From: G963556115 sp963666605
GTDB lineage: Bacteria > Planctomycetota > SZUA-567
Assembly (NCBI GenBank): GCA_965140405.1
Contig: OZ223208.1
Span: 1,054,001-1,118,000, forward strand
DNA length: 64,000 nucleotides
Direction of reading: 5' to 3'
Shown: positions 9,978-19,322 of the stretch, piece after piece
How positions within the stretch are numbered: the first letter of the stretch is position 1
Layout: each line of letters begins with the position of its first letter
Translations under genes and position numbers: made by a program
Notes under the pieces: generated by a model
The model's input: only the letters and a program-made list of their open reading frames with translations
What the model was told of the DNA's origin: nothing
Databases searched by the model: none

Positions 9978-10892
9978 ATGAACATAGATAAAAATCAAAT
10001 TTCAGAGTCAGAGCAAATTATTGAAGAACAAGGTGTTCTCTGGAAACAACCAATCACTGGCTACAAGATTGTTAGCTGTATAAGTGGTAACGAAGATTAC
10101 GGAGTATTCGTTGCTCACGATACTAGGCTCGATAGAAATGTGATTATAAAAACCCTTACAGCAGATCTTGAGAACAACGAAGATGCTATAGAGCGCTTCT
10201 TTAATGAAGCAAGACAAGTTGCACGTATAAAGCATAATAACATCGCTAGAGGTTTGGATGTTGGTAGATCTGGCAAGCTATTTTACTTTATAATGGAGTA
10301 CTTGAAAGGGGAATCTCTTGAGGAAAAACTTACCAGACTACAAAATGGCAGGCTTAGAGAGGTTGACTCACTCACTATTGTTGAGGGGGTAGCCAATGCT
10401 CTTGATCAGATATTAAAGAATGGTTTAGTCCATAGAGACCTCAAGCCGTCAAATGTTTTTCTTACAAATGACGGCGAAGTAAAAATTACCGATCTAGGTA
10501 TAGCCAAGGATGTCGCATATGCGAGTACAGCAGACCAACTAAGACGCTCACCAGACTATGTATCTCCAGAACAAGCGTCAGAAGAGGTAAACATAGATAT
10601 CAGGTCAGACCTCTATTCTCTAGGATGCATATGGTACCGAATGGTTTTAGGAACGCCGCCCTTTACCTCTGAAACACCAGATATAATTCTGAGAAAACAC
10701 ATCAGCGATGATCCTGACTCTGTGACTGAGGTAGACCCACGTATCTCACCAGCAACCTCACAGCTAATAAACTGGCTTCTCACCAAAGATAGGGATCGCC
10801 GCCCAAAATCACCGCACCAATTCCTCTCAAAGCTCATGACCCACCCAATTATCAAACTCAAGCAAGAAAAAGAAATAAATAGTGAAGACTAA
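9978..10892 (+). CDS. soluble Hanks-type Ser/Thr protein kinase
   Basis: The 304-residue protein is almost entirely a eukaryote-like kinase domain. The motifs in order are the beta-3 lysine K58 in VIIK, a helix-C glutamate E77, the catalytic loop HRDLKPSN (D154, N159), the metal-binding DLG (D172, replacing the usual DFG), the SPE motif at 196-198, then DIRSDLYSLGC. The glycine-rich loop is degenerate (ISGNEDYGVFVA). There is no transmembrane segment and no extracellular sensor, unlike PknB-type kinases. The YVSPEQA and DIRSDLYSLGC phrases are common in Planctomycetes-type kinases. It is a single gene between ispG (divergent) and the large acidic protein (convergent). Its target is unknown. 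Confidence 0.9.
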   Translation: MNIDKNQISESEQIIEEQGVLWKQPITGYKIVSCISGNEDYGVFVAHDTRLDRNVIIKTLTADLENNEDAIERFFNEARQVARIKHNNIARGLDVGRSGKLFYFIMEYLKGESLEEKLTRLQNGRLREVDSLTIVEGVANALDQILKNGLVHRDLKPSNVFLTNDGEVKITDLGIAKDVAYASTADQLRRSPDYVSPEQASEEVNIDIRSDLYSLGCIWYRMVLGTPPFTSETPDIILRKHISDDPDSVTEVDPRISPATSQLINWLLTKDRDRRPKSPHQFLSKLMTHPIIKLKQEKEINSED

Positions 10893-10935
10893 TTTCAAAA
10901 TCAATTACACCTCATTAAATAGTAAAGATAGTTCA

Positions 10936-13245
10936 TTAGGCAACAGCTTTTAGCAAGCTATCTTTACTATGGAACATTTCAAAAATCTTATTAATACCTA
11001 ATGCTTCTTCAAAGACACCTTTTAGCCCATCTGGAAGCCGGCCTTTTATACGATCTGCTAAAGATTGCCGAACAACATCTGATGATGCTTCTCCTATTGT
11101 CGTAGTTATATAGATAGTACTTTCTTTATCGTCATCATCTTCATTGCTTATTGAATCTTTGCTTTCAAATAAATGTTCCATCTTTTTTGATTCATCTATT
11201 TCACTATCAGTATCGATCTTAATATTAGCTTTATTTGCTATCTTTTGCATTAATTTATCACCTAATAGCTCTATATCAGACTTAGATTCCTCTTCATTCA
11301 ATTTTTCTAACTTCTCTTCTTCTCTTTCTGCTTCTGCTACGACTTTTCCATCACTTTCATCAGGTTCTTGAATGTATCTTTCCTCTTCTTTTCTTATAGC
11401 CTCAGTACTGTCTACTTCACTGAGTGCCTCATTAATAAGATTTAACACATCTCCTACCTTCTTAGCCTCTGTAATTGTAAGCATTTGAGTAGATGCAGTA
11501 AGTTTTCCATCTTCATTCACTTCAATATCAACAGGAGTTGTAATATTCTCCTCCTCCACAAGGTACTGATTAATACCTTCGCTTAAATTTAATTCAACAA
11601 TATTCAGATCTTTTGCAACCTTCTCATCAGCTTCAGGAGAGATAACCTCAAAATCTACACCTTTTTTATAGTCAAATGTAACCTTGACCTCATGATCAAA
11701 ATCTATTGCATCAGCATGTTCAGCTTCATGTTCTTCAAGGATTGTCTTCGCGAAAGTAGCAGTATATTCCTGATGATCTAGAACCTCTCCTTCGAAGAAC
11801 TCTTTCGCCACATCTTTCATCGTAGCAGATAACTCTTTCCCCACCCCATTTTTAGCTACATCAACTTCAACCTCACCCTTGACATTTACTCTTGCTTCAA
11901 AGAATTCAATTCTAAATTCAGGAGGCACCTCAAATGTTTGCTTTTCATCAGGGTGCTCCACAAAATATTTATCAAGGCCCGGGTACATCCTGTTTAGCTG
12001 ATCTCCTCTATATGCTTTAGGATCATTGTATAATAATGCATTATGGAAAAGATTATCACTCACATGCTTCTTTATTGTCCGAGAATACTCTACACTTAAA
12101 TCACTTTTTATACCTTTACTACCAAGTGTAAAGCTTCCCGATATTTCCGAGCTTTTATACTCTGTACTACTATTCAACGTGTCTACAATATTTGGCGAAT
12201 TATTTATCAATCCCTTTACAAAGTCTAATTTTTCATCTAGAATTCCGTCTTCAGTTCGGATACTATCAATTGAAGCTCCTAGCTGATTCTCAATAAACGC
12301 CACAGCCAGACCATCAGTAATTTTAAAATCTTCCGCTATTTGTGCTTCAGACAACTCTGCATAAGCCATTTCATCTAGAGTCATACTTGTTAGCTTTGCT
12401 TTCAATTCTATCCCTGCATCAGTCTGTTTATTCAATGCTTCTTGAATCACGATCGCACGTTTTTCTGCAAGCTTACCCTCTTTTGTTGCCTTTACCAATA
12501 TCGAACCATCCTCGGAAAGCGATATATCAAAGTCTTCGTCATCACCAATATCAACGTTATTCTCTTCGAGAATACCATCAATTATACTATTAATCTCACT
12601 ACGTTGTTTCATTATCCGATCACTGAGTGTAGAGAGTATACCTTCAGCATCTTGGCTCTTATCCATAATACCTAGAACTTGACGTAAATCGCTTATACTA
12701 TTTACAATAGGGTTTTCTGGCATAATGTTTTCAGGCACTCCTTCTTCAGACGTACTTTGAGTAACCAAGCCTATTTGAGGTAAAGTATCTTCTATTTTGG
12801 TTTTATTCGTTATTGCAGAATTACTATCAGCGAGATCAGGGTTACCACTTGAATTATTATTGACTACTGGTTGATTTTTTACCCCTTCTTGATAAGCATA
12901 AATTGCGTCATCCGATACTTCTATTGTGTCTACTGGTTGGGAGTATTCAGAAGTTACCAAACTATGATCATTGAGACACTCAGCTAGAAGTACTTTCAAC
13001 TCTTCATCATCATTTAGTACCTCAGCTATCTCATCTTTATTCTTAATATCGCCTATTACCTCTATGTTACCCTCGTTGTCAAAATCAAGTGCAATAGCAC
13101 CCTTCCCTTGAACTTTGATATCATTATTATCAATAACAAACGCAACCATCTCAAAAAGTTTTTGCTGAACTGACTTATCCTCATTTTTACTAATTACAGA
13201 AACGATATCCCTTTGTAACGAAGCCGAACCAACCTGTTCAATCAT
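10936..13245 (-). CDS. large acidic protein with degenerate internal repeats, unknown function
   Basis: I do not recognise this 769-residue protein. It is very acidic, lacks a signal peptide or membrane segment, and has an E/D/S/K-rich low-complexity stretch at about 625-720. A loose module recurs at least four times (near residues 38-75, 235-275, 540-590 and 580-620): two beta-like strands around a DG or EG turn (DFDNEGNIEV, SLSEDGSILV, EVNEDGKLTA), followed by a helix ending in ALN or VLN. The start has AAGGA seven bases upstream. It is monocistronic and convergent with the Ser/Thr kinase. A structural or secreted motility-related role is possible but unsupported. Confidence 0.7.
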   Translation of the reverse strand: MIEQVGSASLQRDIVSVISKNEDKSVQQKLFEMVAFVIDNNDIKVQGKGAIALDFDNEGNIEVIGDIKNKDEIAEVLNDDEELKVLLAECLNDHSLVTSEYSQPVDTIEVSDDAIYAYQEGVKNQPVVNNNSSGNPDLADSNSAITNKTKIEDTLPQIGLVTQSTSEEGVPENIMPENPIVNSISDLRQVLGIMDKSQDAEGILSTLSDRIMKQRSEINSIIDGILEENNVDIGDDEDFDISLSEDGSILVKATKEGKLAEKRAIVIQEALNKQTDAGIELKAKLTSMTLDEMAYAELSEAQIAEDFKITDGLAVAFIENQLGASIDSIRTEDGILDEKLDFVKGLINNSPNIVDTLNSSTEYKSSEISGSFTLGSKGIKSDLSVEYSRTIKKHVSDNLFHNALLYNDPKAYRGDQLNRMYPGLDKYFVEHPDEKQTFEVPPEFRIEFFEARVNVKGEVEVDVAKNGVGKELSATMKDVAKEFFEGEVLDHQEYTATFAKTILEEHEAEHADAIDFDHEVKVTFDYKKGVDFEVISPEADEKVAKDLNIVELNLSEGINQYLVEEENITTPVDIEVNEDGKLTASTQMLTITEAKKVGDVLNLINEALSEVDSTEAIRKEEERYIQEPDESDGKVVAEAEREEEKLEKLNEEESKSDIELLGDKLMQKIANKANIKIDTDSEIDESKKMEHLFESKDSISNEDDDDKESTIYITTTIGEASSDVVRQSLADRIKGRLPDGLKGVFEEALGINKIFEMFHSKDSLLKAVA

Positions 13246-13408
13246 GACAAAATCCTTCCATGGTAAAAGCCAGCGAATTCATCCTTATTATCGCGACTTT
13301 GAGCATTTATTATTATGAATTAATTGTATAAATATACACACATATATATTAACGGAAATAATGAGCATAACTTTAATACTAACATCCTAATTTATACCAA
13401 TCTATCCA

Positions 13409-13465
13409 TAATGTAATAACAAAGGCTGACTCTGCAATGCAGAGTCAGCCTTTGTTATTACATTA
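13409..13465. terminator. 27-bp perfect inverted repeat, terminator
   Basis: Positions 13409-13435 and 13439-13465 are perfectly complementary around a 3-base spacer. The GC-rich top and A/T-rich base fit a rho-independent terminator. It lies just downstream of the SH3-protein gene (minus strand, ending at 13478) and insulates it from the acidic-protein gene. The stem is unusually long for a bacterial terminator. Confidence 0.85.
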
Positions 13466-13477
13466 TCACGATTTTGT

Positions 13478-15016
13478 TTATTCTGTTACCATTCCAGTAA
13501 CATCATAAGAGTCACCAACAACTGCTCTTCTATTTTCAATAACAACATCTTCTTCTACCATTGGTTCAAACCCACGGTCTTCTGTAATAGTAACTCTCTC
13601 ACTAACATCATATTCTGCCGGTTCTCTTCCCTGCTCGAGTACCTGAGTATTCGGTGAAATATATGTACCATTATATAAGCTAAGTCTCTTGACATCCATA
13701 ATACTGTAATTTGATTGTCTATCCGGAGTAATACTACCACTTACACGAACATGTTTACCGACAAAGTCATCAAGATCATAATATAAAGAGCGTAGAAGAT
13801 AAATCGTATCACCACCCTTCACTATTCTGTACCCAGCTGTGCGACCATTTACATATCCGATATATTCTAACCATCCAGTAGCATCATACCCCATGCTTCC
13901 CGGAGGTGGGCCAGGCTTGAAGTCTTTGGCCATCTCTGCACGGTACGCAGCCTCATACTTCTTATTCTCCTGACTTCTTCTATAAGCTTGCTCTTTCTGC
14001 TCAGCCGCTTCCCGCTCGATTCTAGCCAACTGATCTTCAACACTATTCATAATATTACTCGCAGCATTTCTTCGTGCATTGCGAGCATTTCTTTCAGCTT
14101 CTGCTCGCGCTTTGATCTTGGCTATGATTGGATTATTTCTACTCTGCTTGATAATATCATCTGCAGCAGTCTTGAGTTTATTCCCATACTCATCTTCAGG
14201 ATCATTATCAGCTTTTGCCACAGAAGCAGGAGACGCGGATTCTTTTACTCCACCTTCATAACTCACATACTTATAAAATACCCAGGCTTTTGCACTTGCA
14301 GGCGGTCTAATTCTCACCCATTGCCCTCTAATACCTGTAATAAATACAGAATCACCAGAGCTTACTTGACCGACTACTGTGCTTCCCGGCCATGGTCGTG
14401 CTCTCAAGTTTACATTATTACCACGTACTTCACGTACAAGCCCTTGTTCAGGGATATCAGTTGGAAGTTCACCACTCAGATACTTCTGGTTTATATAACA
14501 ATACTCACCCGCAGGATATGCGATCTTTACCCAATCTCCAACCTTTTCATATACAGTTACAGGTGTATCTATATCAGCTGTAAGAACTATCTCATACTTT
14601 GTACTCTGTCCCGCACGGATGTTTACTCTTCCGCCAGTTATTTTTCCTTCTACACCACCAAGGTCAATACTAGCAGCAGAGACACCTCCTTGAGAAGCGT
14701 TATCATATACAGGTGCTGGTGTCAAGACATCGACCTCTTCGTTAATGAGCGTATCATCTTGAACAACAGGCAGAGCCAATTCAGACTCTACAACTGGAGC
14801 TGGAGGAGGAGGTGTCAAATCTGTAGTCTCCGTTGAAATAATTTCATCTGTAGCTACGACAGATGATGGAGGAGGTGGTGGTGGTGGTAATTCTAGTCCA
14901 CCATCTGCAGATGGAGGAGGTGGTGGTAGCAGAAAATCATCGTCTGCACTCCAGCCTAACCCCGTCGAAAAACATGATATAGCAACAACAAAAAGTACTT
15001 TTGAAAAGAAACGCAT
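13478..15016 (-). CDS. secreted protein with two bacterial SH3 domains and a coiled coil
   Basis: The N-terminus is a signal peptide ending near GLGWSA. A proline-rich segment follows with runs of four to eight prolines interrupted by D/E/S. Two SH3b domains come next (about residues 125-185 and 195-260), each with the NVNLRARP or VNIRAGQ turn and a terminal WV/YV strand. An alanine/arginine/glutamate coiled coil spans about 295-365, and a final beta-rich domain follows. SH3b domains usually bind cell-wall peptides or act as envelope scaffolds. I placed the start at ATG 15016 because GGGAG lies nine bases upstream; an in-frame TTG nine bases further up abuts that site. The exact role is unknown. 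Confidence 0.8.
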   Translation of the reverse strand: MRFFSKVLFVVAISCFSTGLGWSADDDFLLPPPPPSADGGLELPPPPPPPSSVVATDEIISTETTDLTPPPPAPVVESELALPVVQDDTLINEEVDVLTPAPVYDNASQGGVSAASIDLGGVEGKITGGRVNIRAGQSTKYEIVLTADIDTPVTVYEKVGDWVKIAYPAGEYCYINQKYLSGELPTDIPEQGLVREVRGNNVNLRARPWPGSTVVGQVSSGDSVFITGIRGQWVRIRPPASAKAWVFYKYVSYEGGVKESASPASVAKADNDPEDEYGNKLKTAADDIIKQSRNNPIIAKIKARAEAERNARNARRNAASNIMNSVEDQLARIEREAAEQKEQAYRRSQENKKYEAAYRAEMAKDFKPGPPPGSMGYDATGWLEYIGYVNGRTAGYRIVKGGDTIYLLRSLYYDLDDFVGKHVRVSGSITPDRQSNYSIMDVKRLSLYNGTYISPNTQVLEQGREPAEYDVSERVTITEDRGFEPMVEEDVVIENRRAVVGDSYDVTGMVTE

Positions 15017-15378
15017 AATTTTCAACTCCCAAGATTCTATACTCTATTACTAGGTTTATGGCAAATAGCATCATTACTACACAACTACTACCATATCTTT
15101 ATATTCCAAATGATATCCCCAAAACACACCTTTTCAGTACAACTATATTATGTAGGATAATCCTGATAATCCTATGAAAAAACTTGCAACAATAAGCGGA
15201 AAGTTTACATAAAAATAAAAGATAATGCGCAATTGGTACAATTATACCATTATATCGACACTTTTTATTAATATCATTATAAATTATACGAGAAAAAATA
15301 TAATTTTAACATGTAGAAAATAAATTTTTTGTTATAATATTGTTATATAGGCAAAGAGTGCTATAAGGAGTCCTTATT
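15017..15378. other. AT-rich divergent promoter region
   Basis: About 360 bases separate the divergent SH3-protein and zinc-protein genes. The stretch is strongly AT-rich and contains TATAAT-like hexamers near 15330-15350 on the plus strand, which could drive the 15379 gene. No ORF with a ribosome-binding site, RNA structure or repeat was seen. Confidence 0.5.
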
Positions 15379-15603
15379 ATGAGATGCTGGTTTTGCGAAG
15401 AAGAAGCTAGAGGTGTTTGTGCTGCGTGTGGCAGAGGGGTTTGTTACTCACATGCGCATGTACATGACGACATGACAATAGCTAAGAGTGATACATCTAC
15501 TGGCTATACGAGCTATTATAGTGTAAAAAATTCTCTGAAGTGTGAAGATTGCAGACTCGAATGGGTACACCACCAACCAGGAGATGACTTCGCTCAGAAG
15601 TAA
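15379..15603 (+). CDS. small zinc-binding protein (DUF2180-like)
   Basis: This 74-residue protein has paired cysteines at CWFC, CAAC and CEDC plus CYSH and a histidine-rich AHVHDD segment, enough ligands for one or two zinc ions in a treble-clef or B-box-like fold. It resembles small DUF2180-type proteins, judged by pattern only. An AAGGAG site precedes the ATG. Only 20 bases separate it from the DUF4912 gene, so the two probably form an operon. Confidence 0.75.
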   Translation: MRCWFCEEEARGVCAACGRGVCYSHAHVHDDMTIAKSDTSTGYTSYYSVKNSLKCEDCRLEWVHHQPGDDFAQK

Positions 15604-15623
15604 CGGGTACAACTCGGAAAGAA

Positions 15624-17069
15624 GTGATAGCGATGAATACAACAAAAGACACAATGACATTAAAGACTATGAATCGGCTCAAAGATATACCGACCAAGCC
15701 TACTCAAGAAAGGGACACCCCTTCTGTGAGCAAGGATATATACGTCCTTTGTGATGGAGCTATCAAAAAGCCTAATACTACAGAAAGTAGTGTATTGTCA
15801 CTCAGCTCTACTCTAGCTACAGCTGACAAAAAAAGAGTTACTAATAGCTCTAAGAAGCTCTCAAAAAAAGCGAAAAGCCGCCATACAAGTCATCAACTTT
15901 CAAGAGTTGATCACACACCGCTATCACAGATAACCTCAAAGAAGGCAGTAATTTGGCTTCAAAAACTTGATGAGAACAAACTTGCAGTACAGTGGAATGT
16001 TCCAAATAACATCCAGCGTAATTGCCAAGATCTTCTACTTGCAGGTGATAAATCAAGCTTTGTTCTCAGACTATATCAGAATGTCTCAGTTGGCAACTCT
16101 GAGTGGAAGACCTCACAACGTACCCTTGAATACCCAATCAATATTTTAAAGCGCAAGTGTTACATCAATCTTGAGAATAAGGGTGGTGGAAAGTTCACCG
16201 CCGAAATAGGTGTAAGATCTTCGAATGGTCGTTACATCTTTATCGCACGCTCTCTCAAGCGCTCAACTGCTCTATACAATCCAGAGCCACAAGAGAACCG
16301 GGTTGAGTACAAAAAGAGCACGAGAAACCTTGGTAAACAAGTTGTTAGAACACCAAAACTGTTCAAAAGCACTGGAAAAATCTCACAATTGCCCCCGTCA
16401 AAAGCTGATCTTGCAAATAGGGATATCATTGCTGAGTCACAAGTAAGCGGACTATACACAGACTTTCTAAGAGAAGGGCCAAAGGTTCTTAGGCGTATAA
16501 ATGAGAACATTGCCCCAAGTAGCGTTAGAGCAAGAGAAGAATTTCTTTTAGCATTAAAAGCAGTAGAAAGCAGACAAGCACCAGAAAAATCCACAAGGCG
16601 CACAGAGCTCAAGTCAAAGAGATTGGACGTTAAAAAGCTCCTAGAGGAGAGATACCAAAAATCACCTATAACAAGCCCAATCGAAAAATCTGGAGGCTAT
16701 ATCCCTGAGCACCTTGGTAAGCAGGAGATAAACGCAACAGGAGTAATGGTTGCCTCTATGCTAAATACCGCAGGTACTGTTGCCATTGACGTCTTTAAAA
16801 AAGGTGAGAACAAGAACCTCCGTGGGGTAGGTCGAGAAATAGTAAAGGTACAGTCTAAGAAAGCCTTAGCTAAAGCACTGAAGAAATCTGGAATTCGTGA
16901 AAAGTCAGAGCTTATTCTCAGTGGCAAGCTTGAACCAGGCAGAAGGGTCCGTGTTGGTGGCCTACTCATCAATACAGAAGCAGACGGTTCATTCTATGTC
17001 TCATGCTCTATCAAGAACGGCAAACTACACGTTCCCGTCGAAGAAATAGACGCTATCATCGTAGAATAA
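15624..17069 (+). CDS. DUF4912-domain protein
   Basis: The 481-residue protein starts with a basic, poorly ordered N-terminus of about 90 residues. A DUF4912-like domain follows (about 90-215), with the typical AVQWNVPNN opening, FVLRLYQNVS core and TAEIGVRSSNGRYIFIARS end. The remainder is charged and helical, closing with a compact domain (RVRVGGLLINTEADGSFYV). DUF4912 has no assigned biochemical role that I know of. The likely start is GTG 15624, with GGAAA four bases upstream; ATG 15633 is an alternative. It follows the small zinc protein in the same direction. Confidence 0.75.
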   Translation: MIAMNTTKDTMTLKTMNRLKDIPTKPTQERDTPSVSKDIYVLCDGAIKKPNTTESSVLSLSSTLATADKKRVTNSSKKLSKKAKSRHTSHQLSRVDHTPLSQITSKKAVIWLQKLDENKLAVQWNVPNNIQRNCQDLLLAGDKSSFVLRLYQNVSVGNSEWKTSQRTLEYPINILKRKCYINLENKGGGKFTAEIGVRSSNGRYIFIARSLKRSTALYNPEPQENRVEYKKSTRNLGKQVVRTPKLFKSTGKISQLPPSKADLANRDIIAESQVSGLYTDFLREGPKVLRRINENIAPSSVRAREEFLLALKAVESRQAPEKSTRRTELKSKRLDVKKLLEERYQKSPITSPIEKSGGYIPEHLGKQEINATGVMVASMLNTAGTVAIDVFKKGENKNLRGVGREIVKVQSKKALAKALKKSGIREKSELILSGKLEPGRRVRVGGLLINTEADGSFYVSCSIKNGKLHVPVEEIDAIIVE

Positions 17070-17093
17070 TCAACAATAAACAAGAATATAGTT

Positions 17094-19053
17094 TTACTTA
17101 GTGGCTCTATACTTTAATAGTGCCACCAACTCTCTAATAGTCCAATTCATCCCCTGAAATACTTCCAAACCTCTCTCTAGTACCCGACTATAATAATACC
17201 CCTCACCCCGACCCTCTTCAAAGAATAGCGCGCCAGCAGAGTACAGGAGACACTTTCCTGCATAATAATTTACCACATGATTTTCAGGGTATAAATCCAA
17301 CCCTTTACTTACTTGCGCATACAGCTCATTTGTCAAATCACTGACACTACTTACGCTATACCTCTCAAGCCTACCAATATATTCTTGCTCTTCTACAGAG
17401 TAGTCTTCTTCTATAGACTTAGTATTATCAAGCCCCGCACAGAGCATACTGACTACAACCTCATTGCCATTAGGAGTAGCCCCAAACTTCTTTAACACCT
17501 CACCTAAGAGCTTATCTTGAGCCTTAGAATCCATGCCTTCATTGTTATCTATCAAATAGTCAAACATCAATTCAAGCTCTGCAAGTTCAAAGTTTAGCTG
17601 CTCAAAAAAATCAATGTAATTTTTTAGTATAAATGAATAATACTCACCTCTAACCTCACCTATACCAAACCCTGGGTGTAACTTACTATACGCCATTGCC
17701 CTAGCTGCAAAATAATGCATCACCGGACTACGAGGATACCTCTTCAACCCTTCACATATCATACGGTAGCAGTATACAATCCTTATAGGATTACGCACCT
17801 TCGTGTACACCTCTTCAATATAGCGGCAAAGCACCTCTTCAACCATATCATCATTATGCGTGTATTTTTTTACTTTTACCCAGTCATCTCTCGCACCACC
17901 TTCAGCAATTTCCGGAATGATCTCTACGAAATACTCAAGACTTCTTCCAAAGTTAGCAACTGTATCATAAGCTCTACTTTCAAGCCTCTCTCTCCACCTA
18001 CTCTGCTCAACCTCATCATTGACAATAGCCTCTACAGCTATGATAAGATTATCAAGACCCCCAGCACAGTACCCTATACAGCTACCGACTACCTCTTCTC
18101 CTACCTCAGGAGCATACTCAACAACAGGTTTGAAATTCGAAAAAGCGTAGCTGATCTTAATACTTGATACTGAGTCAGACACCATCAAAATACTTTTAGC
18201 AGCAGCTTGAACAAAGCTATCCCCTCTATCAACGACAACATTATCAGAAAAGTCATTACCCTCAATCAACTCAAAAGTACTCTCATCACCTTGATACGGT
18301 CTGACAATTATCTCCAAAGACGGAAACTTATTTGAAAGTCCAACAACCATATCGACAAGGTATCTACTATTTGAATTATGCCAACTAGCTGCAGGGGCAA
18401 TAAGCAATGCCCTTCCCTCAACTGCTGAGTTCTCAACCATTCTTATATTGTAGTCGAGGTTGAAGTCTCCTCCAGATATCAGACAAAGCTCACTCTTCCC
18501 ACGCGCCACACTCGCAGGATAAGTATCTGTTATCATCTCTTCGCAAGATGCTTGAGGTATCTCGTTTAGTCTCGCATTTGGACAGAAGAAATAATCAGCC
18601 ACATCACTCATCACACCTATAAGCCAATTATTCAGGACCGAATTTGTATCATCACCCGCAAGAACACCAAGATTGCGAGAGAATACTACCACCTTCGACT
18701 TATCAGGAATGTCTATATGGTTGGCTACCTCAGGAAGATCTATCAATAAGAATATATCAATGCTACTTAGAGTTGAGACATCCTCAAATGTTATATTATA
18801 CCCTGAACATATTTCAGAGTCGAATCCCTCAACAAGACCAACGCTATCTTCAAAGAACAAGAAAAAACCCATTATAGCCTGCTTCATTAACAGCAACTTC
18901 TAGCTCACTCAGACTACCCATATTCGCCTTATACCGAGTATAAAGTCTTGAGTTACCAAATACAATTGCCACAGAGATAGCGTCTTCTGCCCCCAAATCA
19001 CTCTGCAAATCCTCAAGCGTGCCTATTCTTCCCTGTGCACAACCACCTCTCAT
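17094..19053 (-). CDS. CDP-glycerol-transferase-like GT-B protein with helical repeats, interrupted by an apparent +1 frameshift
   Basis: Two frames join into a 652-residue product if one base is removed from the six-T run on the coding strand (18862-18867). The N-terminal frame starts at ATG 19053 with GGAG nine bases upstream and ends NEAGYNGFFLVL; the second frame continues GFFLFFEDSVGLVEGF. The middle third resembles the nucleotide-binding half of GT-B glycerophosphate/glycosyltransferases (LLIAPAASWHNSNSRY, IIVRPYQGDES, SILMVSDSVSSI). The C-terminal third contains two similar helical units, each beginning with a PRSPVMHYFAA or PENHVVNYYAG motif. The precise substrate is unknown; envelope or flagellar glycan modification is an inference. 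Confidence 0.7.
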
Positions 19054-19177
19054 CTACTCTCCAGTCAATATTAGTTATCAAAAAATCTTACCAATTTTAC
19101 AAATCACTTATCAGATCGCAACAAATTTATGATTTCTTCCTTCTTTACCAAAAAATAAAATCCTCCAGCAATAATAT

Positions 19178-19219
19178 ATATATAGCCACTCTCTGACTAT
19201 TCAGACAGTGGCTATATAT
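19178..19219 (-). terminator. hairpin terminator downstream of recA
   Basis: A 13-bp outer stem (19178-19190 with 19207-19219) is followed, after a C/C mismatch, by a 5-bp inner stem (TCTGA/TCAGA) with a 4-base loop. It lies about 100 bases beyond the recA stop codon and before the start of the glycosyltransferase-like gene. Confidence 0.7.
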
Positions 19220-19229
19220 TCTAAAACAC

Positions 19230-19300
19230 CATACCCTACAAATAAGGCAGGATTGCTCCAGAGTAATTTCGGGGGTAACTCCGGAGCAATATTTGGGGTA
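19230..19300 (-). other. structured segment directly after recA
   Basis: ATTGCTCC-A-GAGT (19252-19264) pairs with ACTC-C-GGAGCAAT (19278-19290); the single A/C mismatch becomes a G-U pair when read on the recA strand. Flanking CATACCC/GGGTATG and CAAAT/ATTTG can extend the fold. There is no U-tract, so this is a 3'-UTR structure rather than the terminator itself. Confidence 0.5.
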
Positions 19301-19322
19301 TGAAACTCTTTACACACTGAGA

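Noticed and set aside
13988..14836. 282-codon plus-strand ORF inside the SH3-protein gene
   Set aside because: It is antisense to a gene with signal peptide and SH3 domains, and its product is low-complexity with no start signal.
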